Positions 1 through 12,873 are shown, numbered from the stretch's first letter. The stretch is 64,000 bases of DNA from Theobroma cacao (GCF_000208745.1 NC_030853.1:15699517-15763516); one strand, 5' to 3'. Notes: a model not told the origin generated them from the letters alone. Made by a program: numbers and translations.

Positions 1-1388
1 CCTAGTGTATTGTTCTGTAACTGGGCAGCTAGCTAACATCCGTTTCCATGTCTATGAATCACGAAGCTTCGGTTGCACATACCTTGGAATTTGACCAGCA
101 CAATATCTAATCCGCATAAATTACGTCCAAATGCTGTTACAAGTTAAAAACCTCCACCAGAGTTTCATGCTAAAAGGCTCAACCACATCACCTAGGCTTT
201 TGATGTCTAATCCGCCTTCATTGGATGGTAGGGTGATCTTATGCCATGATGCCCAATGGATTTTTTTAGTTCTTGTCGAACCTCCCCACAAAAAATTATT
301 GAATATTCTGTCAATTCTTTCAATAACACAAATAGGAGGTTTAAGGACTTGGAGCAAATAAATAGGCAAAGAAGATAAAACACTATGTAATAGCGTTATT
401 CACCTTCCCGGAGAAAATATTTTATTATCCTATCCTGCTATACGGTCCTGAATCTTTGCTACCAATTCATCAAATAACATCACCTTTTTTGGTCTTTTAT
501 AAAGGGGCACCCCCAAATATGTGATAGGCAGGCACTTATGAATGAAGCCAATAACTTGAGAAAAGCTCTGGATGCGATTGTTTGCCATATTTCGATGAGT
601 GATGAAGCAACTCTTGGAATGGCTTATTTGCTGCCTAGAAACCGCCTTAAAATCTTGCAAGAAAAATAGAACTTTCTGCAAGGAGGATTTCGCACCGTTA
701 GTGAATATGATTATATCGTTGCAAATGCTAAGTGGCTTAGTAGCATAAGGCAATCAGATAAGTAATGTAGTGATGGATATTTGGCAAACAAAGCATTCAA
801 TCCCCAAGATAAATATTTCGCAGCCAGAACAAATAACAACGGAGAGATGGAGTTGCCCTGTCTTAGCCCTCTTTCTGACTTAAAATAACCCACAGCACCA
901 CCATTTATCATAAAGGAAAACTAGCAATTAGATATGCAACTACAAACCATGATAATCCACTAAGAATTTATTCAAACTGCTGTAGCATTCTATAAAGAAA
1001 ATCCCATTCTAGCCGATCATAGGCCTCCATCATATCCAACTTGAGAACTACATTTCCACTCCTTGACTTTCGGTCAATCTTCCCAATTAGTTCCTGAACA
1101 AGTAGGATATTGTCATTGATCAAACTCCCCCCTACAAAGCCACTCTGATTATCTGTAATAATGGAAGGAAGCACCTTTGTAAGACGGTTAGCTAAAATCT
1201 TAGTAATGATTTTATTTAAAACATTGCAAAGACTTATTGGTCTAAAATCACTCTATCTCGAGGCATTATTATTTTTGGGCAGCAACACAATAGTTGTAGA
1301 CATAATTCCCCTTGGGAGGTCTGCTCCATGGAAAAAATCAACTACTGCATCCAGGAGGTCATTAGCAACTATATCCCAACACTGTTGA
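1..1388 (-). pseudogene. LINE (non-LTR retrotransposon) reverse transcriptase, decayed and cut by the window edge
   Basis: Read on the minus strand from 1388, the frames give the ordered blocks of a plant L1-type reverse transcriptase. First comes an RPISLCNV-like block, then DNQSGFVGG, then the metal-binding block LKLDMMEAYDRLEW (about 1050-1010). These are followed by the GLRQGNSISPLLF block (about 870), a degraded FADD-type active site near 725-710, ITYLGVPL (about 515), and FNNFLWGG with a downstream GGLDIKSL block (about 280-200). The part from 120 to 1 still reads like the region after the RT, with WKRM. The active-site motif now reads N-D where D-D is expected and lies at a frame change, so the enzyme is dead. 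There are several stops. The element continues beyond base 1. The endonuclease domain would lie upstream of 1388 but is not seen; AT-rich DNA begins there. Confidence 0.9.
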
Positions 1389-2396
1389 TAAAAATATGAT
1401 GAGAATCCATCATATATTACTAATAATGGTTATACCTTATATGGTTATATATTTATAAATACCCATTATTTCAATTATTAAATTTATAATATGAAACTAA
1501 TCCTAAAAGATGACATAGTCAAAATAATATTAGAATTATCTTATATGAATAAATTAATGTAAAGCATAATATTATATTATTTTATTGTATATATATGAAA
1601 TGACACAAATTATATGTTATAAATATTACAAAGTTTGTATAACTTATAAAGTAATAACCAATAAAGTTATTAACTATATTCATATAAATAAAATTTATTA
1701 TAAATTACAGTAATATTTATGTATAAATTAAATATATGTAAATTATAATTAATACATATATAACTATACAATTATATTTATGTGTAATAATTATAACATA
1801 TTAATAAGTACGTAAGGTATTTAATATCATATATATATATTAACTTATAAAGTTATATTATTTAAAATAGATAACGTGTAATTTCATAATAATACAGGTT
1901 AATTTATATATATATATATATATATACATAGTTAATATATTCCATTACTATGATTCTAATTTGTATACATATAATAAATTAATATATTTTTAATATATTA
2001 TATTAATAAGTTTACTACATACATCATTCTTCTAATTAATTTATATTTACTAATATTAGTACCTAAAGTATTATTAATTTTTGTTTAATATATTACTATA
2101 TTTTATCATCTATTCTTTGGTAATCGTTTTATCATCTATTCTTATAAAATTAAAAAATTAATTATTATGTTATTTTTATAACCTTTTTAATTTTATAACA
2201 TTAATGAGTTTAAAACTATTAATTTATAATTTATGATTCAATAAAGTTTTCAATATATATAAAAAAGTAAAGGAAAACATATTTAAATTTTTAATGTTAT
2301 AAAAATTAGTATGTATATATTTAATTTTATTAATATATTTCTTATAAATGATTAATTAAATTTAAAATTTTTTTTAATATATTTTAAATAAAAAAT
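1389..2396. other. Very AT-rich spacer, no gene seen
   Basis: This stretch is dominated by A and T, with TA runs (for example 1905-1926) and many short ATAT/TTAA words. I see no reading frame of note and no protein motif. It may be interior or flank of the CACTA element whose end lies at 2770, but nothing in the sequence proves it. Confidence 0.6.
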
Positions 2397-2770
2397 TTAA
2401 AAAATAGTAATACCAACGGAATTCTCCAACGGAATATTTCGTTGAAAAATTTTTGTTGGTAATAGTTTTTTCCAATGCAAAATTTCGTTGAAAAATTTAG
2501 CTGGTTTGAATTTTTTTTGCACCATAAATTTTTTGATGGATTTCCAACAGAAATTCGTCAGAAATTCCGCAGGAAAGTTTGGCAGGATTAAATTTTTTTT
2601 GCGCCAAAAAAATTTCCAGCGGATTTCCAACAAAAATATTCTGTTGGAAATCTATTAGAAATCTGTAAAAAAAAAAATCAAATTAAATTTTCATTGAAAT
2701 TTTGTTGGAAATCAGTTAAAAATTTCCAATGGAATGTTTTCCATCGGAAAAAATCAATTTTCTTGTAGTG
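2397..2770. mobile_element. CACTA (En/Spm) transposon end with subterminal repeats
   Basis: The segment ends with the 13-bp string whose reverse complement is CACTACAAGAAAA, the hallmark terminal inverted repeat of plant CACTA elements. Inward from it are at least eight degenerate, self-complementary copies of a TTTCCAACGGAAATTCCGTTGGAAA-like module (about 2415-2750), the usual subterminal transposase-binding array of this superfamily. No matching terminal repeat was found on the left within the AT-rich DNA, and no TNPA/TNPD coding sequence is seen. This is therefore a fragment or an end of a deletion derivative. The overlapping reading frame on the minus strand is only the repeat array read through. 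Confidence 0.8.
2758..2770 (-). repeat. CACTA terminal inverted repeat (right end)
   Basis: Reverse complement reads CACTACAAGAAAA, identical to the consensus end of many plant CACTA transposons. The three bases after it (TTA) would be one copy of the expected 3-bp target duplication; the other copy was not located. Confidence 0.85.
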
Positions 2771-3436
2771 TTAATCATGAATTTCTTTGTTCACAATGAA
2801 AAAAAGTTAATTTTATTTTTTATCTATTTAAAACAAAATTTTGGAAATATAAGAAGCTGTCGTGTTGGGATTGAGAGAGAAGGAGATATTTTTTGAGATG
2901 GTAATATTGAGATTATTTTTAATAGATAAGGCCATTTTTGGAACAAAAAGAAAATTCTCTTGAAAAGTTGACATGTTTTTAAAAGAAAAAAGAAAACTCC
3001 TCTTTGGAGCTTTTGCTGAAGTTCTGTTTTTTTGTTTTTTAGATTTTGTTCTTTTAAAAAAGTTTTTTTTAAAGAGCTTCTCAAAATCCTGTTTGACTCG
3101 TCTTATGCTTTTAAGAATGAGATAAGTTGGAAAAAAATAGAGCCAAATAGGCACTAAGACAAAGCTATTTATTAGGTGCATTTTCAGTTATTATAAATTT
3201 GTAATTTGATTCAAGGAATATTATTTCATAGAAGTAGGTTTGACTGCATGAATTAAATTACCTGATTTCATTATTCATTAATCATACTAACACTTACTAC
3301 TATTGATATATAGGATAACAATCCTTGATTTAGTTGCACGTGAATTTCAATTGAAATATCTTGTGATCCTTGATGTCAGGCTTGATGTTGGGCCATATGA
3401 AGAAATGAAGCATGTGATTCAACTTAACAATGCATA
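2771..3436. other. No recognisable gene
   Basis: Two overlapping open frames on the minus strand (up to 117 codons, 3181-2828) are rich in K, F and L and show no family signature. They follow from long T runs on the plus strand and are probably not genes. The minus-strand words around 3170-3090 (a 'GTGCCTATTTGG'-like start followed by TTTT/AAAAGC words) resemble ends of small non-autonomous DNA transposons, but no second end was found. Confidence 0.4.
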
Positions 3437-3932
3437 GCAAAGAACCAAGCAAAGCCCCAAGAATCGATCTCAAGGACTTGAGACACGAGAACTTAGACTC
3501 AAGAAGAAAAACCTAACCCAAGCTTTAAGACTCGAGATGTAAGACCTAAGCCTCAAGACTTGAAATTAAAGAATAAAGAACCGAGCCTTGAACCCTAAGA
3601 CTCAAGACTTGAGACATTAGAATCAAAAAATGAGACTTAAGACACGAGTCTCAAGACTTATGATTTGAGCCTTGAGCCAAAGCCTTAAAAGCCAAACCTC
3701 AACGCTTGAGACTCGAGACACCTGACATGAAACGTAAGCATCAAGCCACTAGCTCTAAGCTTAGAACTTGGAGCTTGGAGACCTAAGACTTGAGACTCAA
3801 GCCCCAAGCCCTAAGCCCATAATCTAGAACCATAAAACATGAGACTCAAGACCCAAGAACCAAGACCCAAGAATTAGGAACCGAGACGTGTGACCCAAGT
3901 ATTGAGACTTGGGACTTAAGACTTGAAACTTG
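3437..3932. repeat. GACTYGAGAC-type short-motif repeat cluster, left part
   Basis: Roughly 500 bp consists of loosely repeated words such as CTCAAGACTTGAGAC, CTTAGACTCAAGAAG and AGCCTTGAGCC. The basic unit is about 7-14 bp and strongly diverged. The cluster is cut at 3932 by Cop-1 and resumes at 24489, so it was one locus before the insertion. No protein frame runs through it. Confidence 0.8.
3928..3932. repeat. Target-site duplication of Cop-1, left copy (ACTTG)
   Basis: ACTTG directly precedes the TG of the left LTR and is repeated exactly at 24484-24488, directly after the CA end of the right LTR. Confidence 0.95.
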
Positions 3933-5031
3933 TGTTGGTCCCAATTATATGTGCTAGAGAGGGGTGAATAGCACGAATCGGCTCTTGACAAAATGAAGAA
4001 CTAATTTTCAGAACAAAGAAAATAAAAATAGAGTATACAATGTGCAACAATTTATAATGGTTCGGTCCAAGACGTATATCCACTACCTTGATTATTCAAC
4101 CAAGGATTTTTCCAACAAATCCACTAAGAATCGGTGAAATTCACAAGCTTTCACCGAGTTTTACAACGGGTTTTACAAGGCTCAGTCAAAACCTTTTACA
4201 CTAGTTTTTCACGGGTTAAACTAAAACCCAAAGTGGTTTTTTCAAGGCTCAACCACAACCTACAACAATCAAACTGTCCCAAGCTTGAATAACCCTTTAG
4301 AGTGACTTCCTCACTCTTAAGAATACAAGAAAAGTAGTAAAAGAAAGTACCTATGATCATTGGTTGATCTAAGTGGTACAAGATTGAATGCAAATTACAA
4401 ATTCAAAGAATAGGCATTTAAGTGCAGACAAGTGCAGTGAAGATTTTTTGGTTTTTCAACTTTCTATAGCTCAAATCTCATTCAAGGCTTCTAAAAAACT
4501 TGTTTCTAATAATTAGAATATCCTTTTATACTTGAAGAAACATTTTTGATGGCAGTTTGACAGTTTTCTAGCCATTGGAGATAGTTGGGGGTCGATTCTA
4601 GCCGTTACTCTATCTTTTAGTGCAGCTTTCAAACTTGCAGGTAAAGTGCTCTTAGTTGACTGACCGATATCTCAGTTGACTAACTAGTCTCTGTTTTCTA
4701 CTCCCTGTTTCTGGTTGTTCTGGCAGTAAGCACTTAGTCGACTGACTAATTCTTGGTTGACTAAGTTGGTTCTGTTTCTCAAACTCTTCAGCCCGCCATT
4801 TCTCCAATTTGAATCTTGGCCAACCAACATTATTCCTTATTCATTTAATGAGCTTCCTCCTTATTAATCAGTCATGTATCGTTATTTTTATCTCCTTTTT
4901 TCTTTTGATATACACTTTGAAGGATTGATTTATTAATTTCATATTTTAATTTCCCTGCAAACTTAAGTAAAGGCATTAGACACAAATGAATGTGAATGTT
5001 TTACTATCATCAAAAACTAATAGAGTCAATA
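3933..5031 (-). repeat. Cop-1 3' LTR
   Basis: Matches 23395-24483 end to end. On plus it starts TGTTGGTCCC and should end in CA, but the last bases have become TA (5030-5031). On the minus strand it contains a TATA-like box (4530-4523, TATAAAAG). Its outer part holds GTCGACTGA/TTGACTAA words of the same kind as the Cop-2 LTRs. Confidence 0.95.
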
Positions 5032-5045
5032 ATCTCCCTCTTTTT
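5032..5045 (-). promoter_or_regulatory. Cop-1 polypurine tract
   Basis: On minus the bases just before the 3' LTR read AAAAAGAGGGAGAT, a purine run at the place where plus-strand DNA synthesis is primed in LTR retrotransposons. Cop-2 has AAAAAAGGGGGAGA at the equivalent place. Confidence 0.85.
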
Positions 5046-5734
5046 GATGATGACAAAACATTCCTTGATTAACAATATAGTATCTTTTTACTCATCTTAG
5101 TTTTCTATAGAAAATGAGGATTACTCCCCCTAAGCATATGCTCCCCTTTAGTGTGTGCATATTTATTCCATCAAATTTTATTCTTGTCATATGGAAAATG
5201 ACATTATACATTTAGAGAATACATATGTGTAGAATTTTGGGTGATTTATAGCAATGAATGTTAGTTTTTCATAGAAAATCAACAAGGTTTGTCAACAGCA
5301 GATAGTCATAAGATTTTATCTATTTCCTTCATAATTCAGTCAACACACTATTCACAACATCCATAATTATTTGCAATTGCAAGTTGATCAATTATCAGCA
5401 TACAACAGCAGTTATCAGCATGCAGTTCAATATGGTTCAACAGCAGATTTTGTTAACAATAGTTAAAATATCATGGATAGCAGAATATCAGCAAACATTC
5501 AATTTTCAACACACAAACATCATAAGTATATTAGCATTCATGTCTCACACTACCATATAAACAACAAAATTGAAATTGAGTGTTCAAGAGCCACCATGGC
5601 ACAAATAGCAGTTAATCAAAAGATGTTTCAAATTTACCTCTAAACTGTTTTTGTTTCCTATCCCCTATTTTTCTAAGTTTCTGCTCCTGATTCATTTCTG
5701 CTTTCTTTTCTTTTCTAAGTTCCTTCCTGGTTCC
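5046..5734 (-). other. Cop-1 3' untranslated segment (continues from 16104-16196)
   Basis: On minus this lies between the Tek-1 insertion and the polypurine tract. It matches the stretch of Cop-2 after its extra ORF (about 51850-52516), including the words near GTGGAGG at the insertion point. No frame is conserved, so it is untranslated DNA. Confidence 0.7.
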
Positions 5735-5739
5735 TCCAC
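5735..5739. repeat. Target-site duplication of Tek-1, left copy (TCCAC)
   Basis: TCCAC directly precedes the TGTCACG start of the left Tek-1 LTR and is repeated at 16099-16103 after the right LTR. Confidence 0.95.
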
Positions 5740-8734
5740 TGTCACGACCCGGTACTCTCCTCGAGTCCGTGACAACCGTCAAGGTGTCCCAATCGACACT
5801 CATTACCCGAAATGTCAATCGAAAACTCGCAAGGCTTTAATATCAGTTTCTCATTTCCCCTATGAGTAACTGTTGCCAAATATCATGTTCTAAAAGATTT
5901 TAAGCTATTTCCAACTTAAATCAATAAAAAAATGATTTTTGTCTCACAGGGGTATTTTGGTCATTTTTTCTCAAAAATTTCGAAACCAGCTAAAAATGTA
6001 GTATGCGAGTATAAAACACATAATTCATAATAAAAAATAAGTTTAGATGTCTAAAACAATCATTTAAAGTGAAACTATAACTATTTGAATATAATAAAAA
6101 TATTCAATAAAATTTTCTTTTTTCTTATAAAATAATATTTATAGAGTTACCGACAAATAATTTTTGTAGCGTAAAAGCTAAATAAATTCATACATACTAT
6201 AATATAGATAACCAAAGCATAAGATTTAATCTACAGTGACACGTGGGCCCACGAACGACCAAAAGCATCAAAAGCGGTAAACCTACAGTTTTTTAGGATG
6301 CAAGTCCAACTGTAGCCCTCAACAAAGTAAGCTATCTATCGACTATCCTGAGCCTGAAATGGGTGGAAAGGAGGGTGGTGAGATTATATAATCCCAGTGA
6401 GTAAACAAATACCATCTAAAATATCTAAAGCTGAGTAAATGGAGACAGATTAAAGTAGATCATCATACTGTAATTCATCACCTTTCAACTCATTTCAACC
6501 AAATAAAATCAATTCATATAAATTGAGTAATCAACATGGCTTATGAATTTCTTAAAACTTTGGCTCCTGCCAAAATCATTCCCATACTTAGTTATCAGGG
6601 ATACCTTGGCCTGAGGCTATCCCAACCGAGTTCGTCAAGGCTGTTAAAAAGTCATGTACGCATAAATCATGGTTTTATTTTGAAAACATAGCCGTTTCTT
6701 GGCGTTGGTTGAGTTCACCCTCACGTGGTGGTTTGGCGTGAAGTGAACTCTAAAGTTGTACCTCGAGAGTTACCCTACACGCCTCTCCGACTAAAGTAAG
6801 AATATAACGGGGTTACCGTGCCCCTCTAATAGGCTGGTCCACGAAACCCGCCCATTGCAGCAAGTTAAACCCTCCAATTCAATAAAATCTCAATCGCATG
6901 ACATGGCAGTTCTATCACAATCTAGCCTCTCAAGGCTAAATACGCAGTTCATATATTTCAACATAAATACCAATTCAGCCATTCATGCAAATATTGTCAT
7001 AAGCCATTCGATTCAAACCATGAATTTACAACACATGAAAACAGTTTTCAGTTACTCTATTTTCAAACCATCATTTCATTTCAAGACAATGTTATAAAAT
7101 CATTTCATTAAATCACATTTTAATTACAAAACACAAAGATTTACCATTTAACTCATTTTCCATAAAATCACAAAATCGGATAAAAACCACTTTAGATAAT
7201 TAAGATGATAGTAAGCTTACTCACTATTTCGAAAGTCGAATTTCGAGTACTCCAATTCTTGATCCTCGAGTACTATCTCTTTACTTTTGCCAGAATGCTT
7301 ACCACCTAGACATAATGCACAATAAGCCATTTACTACATTTGTGCTAAATTGTTATAAAACCAATTCAGGCTCTATACTAATGCATGAAATGGGATGTAA
7401 ACTGTTCAGATTATCGTCTAAACACGGTGTTCTACACAAATTCAATTGTGTACCTAAATAAAACGGTATTGGCCTAATTTGATCTATCACTCGATTAATT
7501 GGCCAATATGTCCAATTTAACTCCAATTAACTTCAATTTTTCTTCCAATTCTCCAAACCATCAAACATAATTTAAATAACTTGAAATATGGCAAAATCAT
7601 CCTCACATTTTCTCTTGAAATATTCGGCCGTGGAGGTTCTTGAGGGGTATATGGTTTTTCATGCTAAACATTACCATTTTTGGTTTCCACCACCACAATT
7701 CATTAAATTCTAACCAAATAACATAAGACATCACAAGATTCATCTTCAATATTGTCTTTATGAAATTCGACCAATGAAGAATCCATGAAGAATATGTGAT
7801 TTTTCTTACTTGTTTTCCTTTCAAACATGATAAATCAACTATAAACACTAAAATAGCTCAAAATCTAATCAAATAAATCATCAAATCTTCTCTCTCCAAA
7901 TTCGGTCAACCATTAATCCTTCATGATATCTTGTGATTCAACCATGGAAAATGCAAAAGAATGCATAGGAAAGATAGATCACAAGCTAGAGTTAAGAAAT
8001 TTCACCTTTGATGTATTGATTCCTTGAAATCTAGTGATTTTCCTTTGAATTGCTAAGCTAGGGTTTAGTTCTTCTTATTTTCTTCCCTTTTCTTCCTTTG
8101 GCCGGCCAAGAGAAATGAGTTGGGAGGGTTATGGGCTGATTTTTAAAGCCAAATAATAAAATAATCCAAGCTTGATACTTGTCACCATGTTTAAAAACTT
8201 AATAATTAAGCTTTCTTTCTCCATCACATAAAATCCTTCAATTATCCATAATGATATTGGGTAAAATTCATGTGCTGGACAAGTGTTGGGTGGTGTAAAA
8301 TGATAATTTTGCCCTCGAGGTGGCAAAATGACTATTTTGCCCTTATGCTAGAAAAAATTTCAGAATTAAAATTTTTCACTTCTTAAACTCAAATTATACT
8401 CCAAATGATCAATCTTAGTCAAAAATTTCATCCAACACTCACATCTTAACCTCGAGTGGTAAAATGACCATTTTGCCCCTAGGTCATGAAAATTCCACTT
8501 TGACTCCAAATCGGTCCTCGAACTCCGAATCACCATTTTAAGTCATTTTGGGGTTTTAAAATTCTCAATTTTATCTTAAAATCTCTATTTGGATTAGTTC
8601 GAGGCTTAATTTAACTTAATTGTACCATTTGGTACAATACCGTCCTTTAACGATTTTTGAGGTACCCAAGTAAGCAAACATGCATTCTTCTGTAGGAATG
8701 GCATAATAAACATATTCTAAAGCTGGGCTTGACA
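5740..8734 (-). repeat. Tek-1 3' LTR
   Basis: About 2995 bp, TG...CA, aligning with 13106-16098 over its whole length and with the solo LTR at 41609-44644. Differences from the right LTR cluster in the first ~100 bp, where many are C/T or G/A at CG or CNG sites, as expected of methylated DNA. Short open frames in it are shared shadows with no family match. Confidence 0.95.
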
Positions 8735-8748
8735 GCACTATCCCCCTT
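8735..8748 (-). promoter_or_regulatory. Tek-1 polypurine tract
   Basis: On minus it reads AAGGGGGATAGTGC directly before the 3' LTR start TGTCAAGCC, the position and composition expected of a plus-strand primer. Confidence 0.8.
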
Positions 8749-11700
8749 AAAATAAAATTTTGACCTCAAAATTTCATTTACTGAACTAAGAGAAAATGTG
8801 AGGGTATTGTTTTCTCATCCCATGCTTGACTTCTTATGTCCTCCCCTTTACAGGGAATTTTGATTTGTTCACCTCATTTACCTCCAATTTAACTTGAGTA
8901 CTTCACTTATGTCTATTATTATCCTTTAAAATCATATCAACAGTAACCTTTACAATTATGATCTTTTTTATCGAGACACCAAACATACTTCTATTACTAT
9001 CATTAAACTTGAACCATAACTCCATCTCAATCATACCAATTTCGATCGCATTTTATACTTATTTAGGTATACCAATCACTATCTTATTACTTCATTCCAT
9101 ATCAAACTTCTCGACTTTCATTCATTCATTCCATCCTCATACAATATTGTGTAGTTTATTGTATCATTAACATGCCATACTCATTCCTATACATATCCTC
9201 AACGTTAAGGAAGATTAATGGCTTCAATTATTTCCACATACTTCATGTTTACCTTACATTTAGGAAATTTCAATCTTCTTAATCCTATTAGTCCATCTCA
9301 TATGGCTTAATCGCACTATGGATTACATTCCCTTAACTATTTCCCCAAAATTCCTTAGGTCACCATAAATCGTCTTCTGATAAGATTCTTAATCGTTACA
9401 TTATCTATACAACTCATCAAATATATTGAGTTCAAATCTCGAACCACTAAAACCATTCTTCATTTTAGTTGGGTACATCACTAACTCCACACATACGTAT
9501 ACACGTACATTCAAATGTCCATATTCCTCATTATATATACGAGTCTCTGTTTTCAAATGCCTTCAGACTAATTTCTCTTAATTCATTCCCATCCACAATC
9601 AAGATTCAATAGAATAATCTTCATAATTCATACAAATTCTCATCATGCTTGTGCATAGTTCCACATCATTTACATACTTATACTCTCTTCTTATCATTTC
9701 CAATTATATGCTTAAGTTTCCTTATACTATATATCATTGCATCATAATATCATCTCCATTAAATTATAATCTATTATGCGTGTATGCTTTATAATCCCAT
9801 TGATATTTCAAAAATTTTCCTTAACTTGATCATTGCATGTTATGCAATACCGTAATTCCTAAAAGTCATCCTTATTCCTCGATTATCTTTCATGCCTCTT
9901 ACATATATTGTATCCTTATTGCATTCTGATATTGATTTGTCACTTAAGACTCAGACTCATTTGAATCATGTATACCTCAAGCATTTTTGAATTCCAATTT
10001 TTCATAATATATTAGGAAAGTTTCATTATCTAACTTCATTATCAAGGTCAACTTCAATCATCCTTTGTTCCACTCTTTCATATGAACATAACATCATTCT
10101 CCCTTAGCCAATTTATAAATTGCACTTGAAATTGCAAAACTTGAAACTAGATTCTCCTCAAGTACCTTTCAACGTTAATATGAATATCACTCTCAGCTTA
10201 CAGCTTCTTTTTTATAACTACATAACTTAGTGCTTGCTTTCGCAATATCCATGGCAAAACTTCTCTTGAGTATTTCCTTGGGGATATCTATCTTAAACTT
10301 ATGTCTCATGTGATCACTTAACTCGTGACTTAGCTGTTTGGCTCCTTAGCAAGTTTCAAAGTCACGCATCTTATGGTCATCACGTATAACTTATAATTCT
10401 TTCTCAAAGGCATTTAAACATTCTGGAAACACTTAATCACTTATTTGCTCTTTCATACTCTGAGCATATCCTTTCCATAAAGGCATGCCCAACTACTCAT
10501 GCTTCAATTTATCTCCAAGGGTTTCTAGCATAGCACGTAGTTTACTTGTGTTGTCACTAATCCTTTCCTTTCAACAAAGTCAACTCAAGATTTGTAAATT
10601 CTCATAATAATATTCTATATAAACTCATTTGCTATATCATTCTTGAAATCTTTATTCACACTTTCATCACTTGGTATTGACATCTCTTATCAATATCTCA
10701 TACATACATCTAACTATTCACTCGCTTTCTCTTTAGTCTTTAACAAGACTTAATCTCTTGTCTTCTTTATTTCTTAAGATTTGACTTCAGTTAACATATT
10801 ATTCATCTTAACACTTCACATGTTAATTTATTTTTATGTAGCCATCTCAAAAACTCTCTAACTTTTCTTTCTCTTACATGCCAATATATAAGGCAATAAA
10901 GAAACTTTGCAATTTCACTCATCATCTTTATCTTAATACCTCCCCAATGCACTTAAGACTCCAAACAACAAAGCTTAGCATCAAAACCAATGACCATTCT
11001 TTAACTCGTAAGTTTCATCTTCATGCCACTCCCAATTTGCTCGTGCTTTCTAGCCATAAAGGGTTCTTAACCAATTACATTTATAAAGTGGATAATTCAC
11101 TTAATTAGTACATCTCGTCCTTGTAGTTATGAGATCAAGATATCTCGAATTTAGGATGCATAAGTTCTTTCCTAGAGCATATCCAAAAATCCACATATTT
11201 CAAGTCCCATCTTAGGACATCTTTCCCATATGGTGTAATGAATTCATAATATATGCATCATCATATGCATAATTACTTATTATTTATGGTATCCCACTAT
11301 TTTCATTATCCATTTCTGATCATCTTCCTTGTCTTATAACTCCAATAGTTTATTAACTTCCAGTACAAAGACCACGAAAATAGTTCATCTTTCACTACAT
11401 TTATACTCACAATCCTTATTAATAAAAAAATTATCTTTTTTCAAATTCCTTCATTTATCTCTAATGGACCATATTTGTTTTAGATTATCTTCCTATAATG
11501 TTATGGCATCATTTTATACTTCCTCCACTCTCAAGCTTACAATCTTTGACTTTATCACATTAATCGCTCAAAATGTCATCTAGAGCCTCATTGATTTCTT
11601 CCATATCTTTTCGAATTATAACTGCAATTAAGATTCCCAATTTCACATCTCCATGATTGATTGTTAGTCTTACCACACTGTCTCCCATTATCCTGTGCAA

Positions 11701-12333
11701 TTTCAACAGACTGAACCCACTTATTATAACATAGTCCCCTAGTTCAATGTGTTTGCTCGGGAATCATCTTTTTTGATACAATTTGTCCCATAAACCAGAA
11801 TTTCATTTATTTAGCTTTGCATTCGGAATCATATCAAAAACTCACATACTATGATAATAAATAATTTCCAACAGACACCATCAGTTCAAATGGCATTTTA
11901 TACCTCGTCAAAATCTAGGGTTATCACTCCAAAAGTTCATCACGTTAATCGGTATCCATTTCTTAGTACTGCAAAATACATTCATTGTTAATTAGGGTGA
12001 TTGCTTAAATCATTAATGACTTTCCACATCAGTCTTCAATAATTATTTAAGATGATCAACCATGCCACTAAGATAAATATCTTTCCTTAATAGTCATAAT
12101 GCTAATCCACTTCTGTCCTACCAAAAGATTCCCCTATACCTCCAGTTACTTAAACAGCTAATTTATAATACATTACACTCATACACTTTAAAAGCCAAAC
12201 TATTAACTTCTTTGTACAGATAACTATTATCTCATTTACTCTACATCTACCTAGAGTTAAAGTAGTACAAGATCCTACGAAAATATTACATGTCATTAGG
12301 ACCATCATCTTAATTTGATCTTATCGAAAGATT
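8749..12333 (-). other. Tek-1 interior, no recognisable pol
   Basis: About 3.6 kb without a protease DSG, an RT YxDD, RNase H or integrase motif on either strand. On minus there are scattered coding-like runs, for example an open stretch at about 11750-11580 and one near 10370-10240 rich in K/R/E, but no family could be named. Open frames on the plus strand (8958-9170, 10878-11108, 11329-11583) have no motif and are probably antisense shadows. It may be a strongly decayed coding region or filler DNA of a non-autonomous element. Confidence 0.6.
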
Positions 12334-12873
12334 CTACTCCAAGTCCTTCTTAAGATCCTCTTCCGAGTTCTCCTCTTCTTGAGATTTTCTCCTTTGTTCC
12401 TCAATCTAGGCTTGTTGTATTCTCCTACATTCCTCATCACTCACCGGTGCAGCATTTTTTCCACAACCGGGAGAAAAATGTCATACAACGTTCACCTTCA
12501 TACGGGGATTATTTGCAACAGTTAATTTCTCCTTATTCTTTTCTTGTTGTTCTTTTACATTCATCCCATAGCTTGGAGGATAGTGTCGAACAACTGACAT
12601 GCCCTTCCTAAGACGAATACCTCCCCTTGCAATTGCCTTCCTCGCCCAATCTCTATGGTACTCTTCCAGTTGTTTCAAAAGGAAATCTTTTACAGTTTTT
12701 GGAGTATCGGAGTTGCTCTCACTTTCAAAATTCTCGCTACTCTCGAAGCTTTCTTTATTACGAAACTATTATGGATTACCTAGATTAGGGCGCCATTGGC
12801 TCATGGCAGTGGAATCTAATGATCCCTTACTAGCACTATGAGGGGTATCGGGACTACCACCTCTTCTAGACAT
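12334..12873 (-). pseudogene. Tek-1 gag-position ORF, 180 codons, unknown family
   Basis: From the ATG at 12873 a single minus-strand frame runs to a TAG at 12334-12336, starting about 230 bp inside the 5' LTR where gag would begin. It is interrupted by TAA and TAG after about 34 codons, then a TGA, then another TAG. Each is one C-to-T change from a glutamine or arginine codon, and no frameshift is needed. The product would be hydrophilic and charged. The start reads MSRRGGSPDTP, the middle has EEYHRDWARKA and RLRKGMSVVRHYPPSYGM, and the tail is rich in E, K, R and Q. No CCHC knuckle is seen. It could be a short Gag-like protein; I do not recognise it from any named family. Confidence 0.55.

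Noticed and set aside
2824..3181. Two overlapping minus-strand frames of 86 and 117 codons
   Set aside because: Composition is dominated by K, F and L from long T runs; no motif and no homologous frame elsewhere in the window.
5612..5818. Minus frame of 68 codons next to the Tek-1 left LTR
   Set aside because: It crosses the Cop-1/Tek-1 junction and the target duplication, so it is chimeric by insertion and not a gene.
7603..7848. 81-codon minus frame, found almost unchanged at 14969-15214
   Set aside because: It lies at the same place in both Tek-1 LTRs. The repeat is explained by the LTRs, not by a duplicated gene, and the solo LTR at 41609-44644 does not keep it.
11329..11583. 84-codon plus frame in the Tek-1 interior
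   Set aside because: It is antisense to the element, lacks motifs, and is typical of chance frames in this composition.
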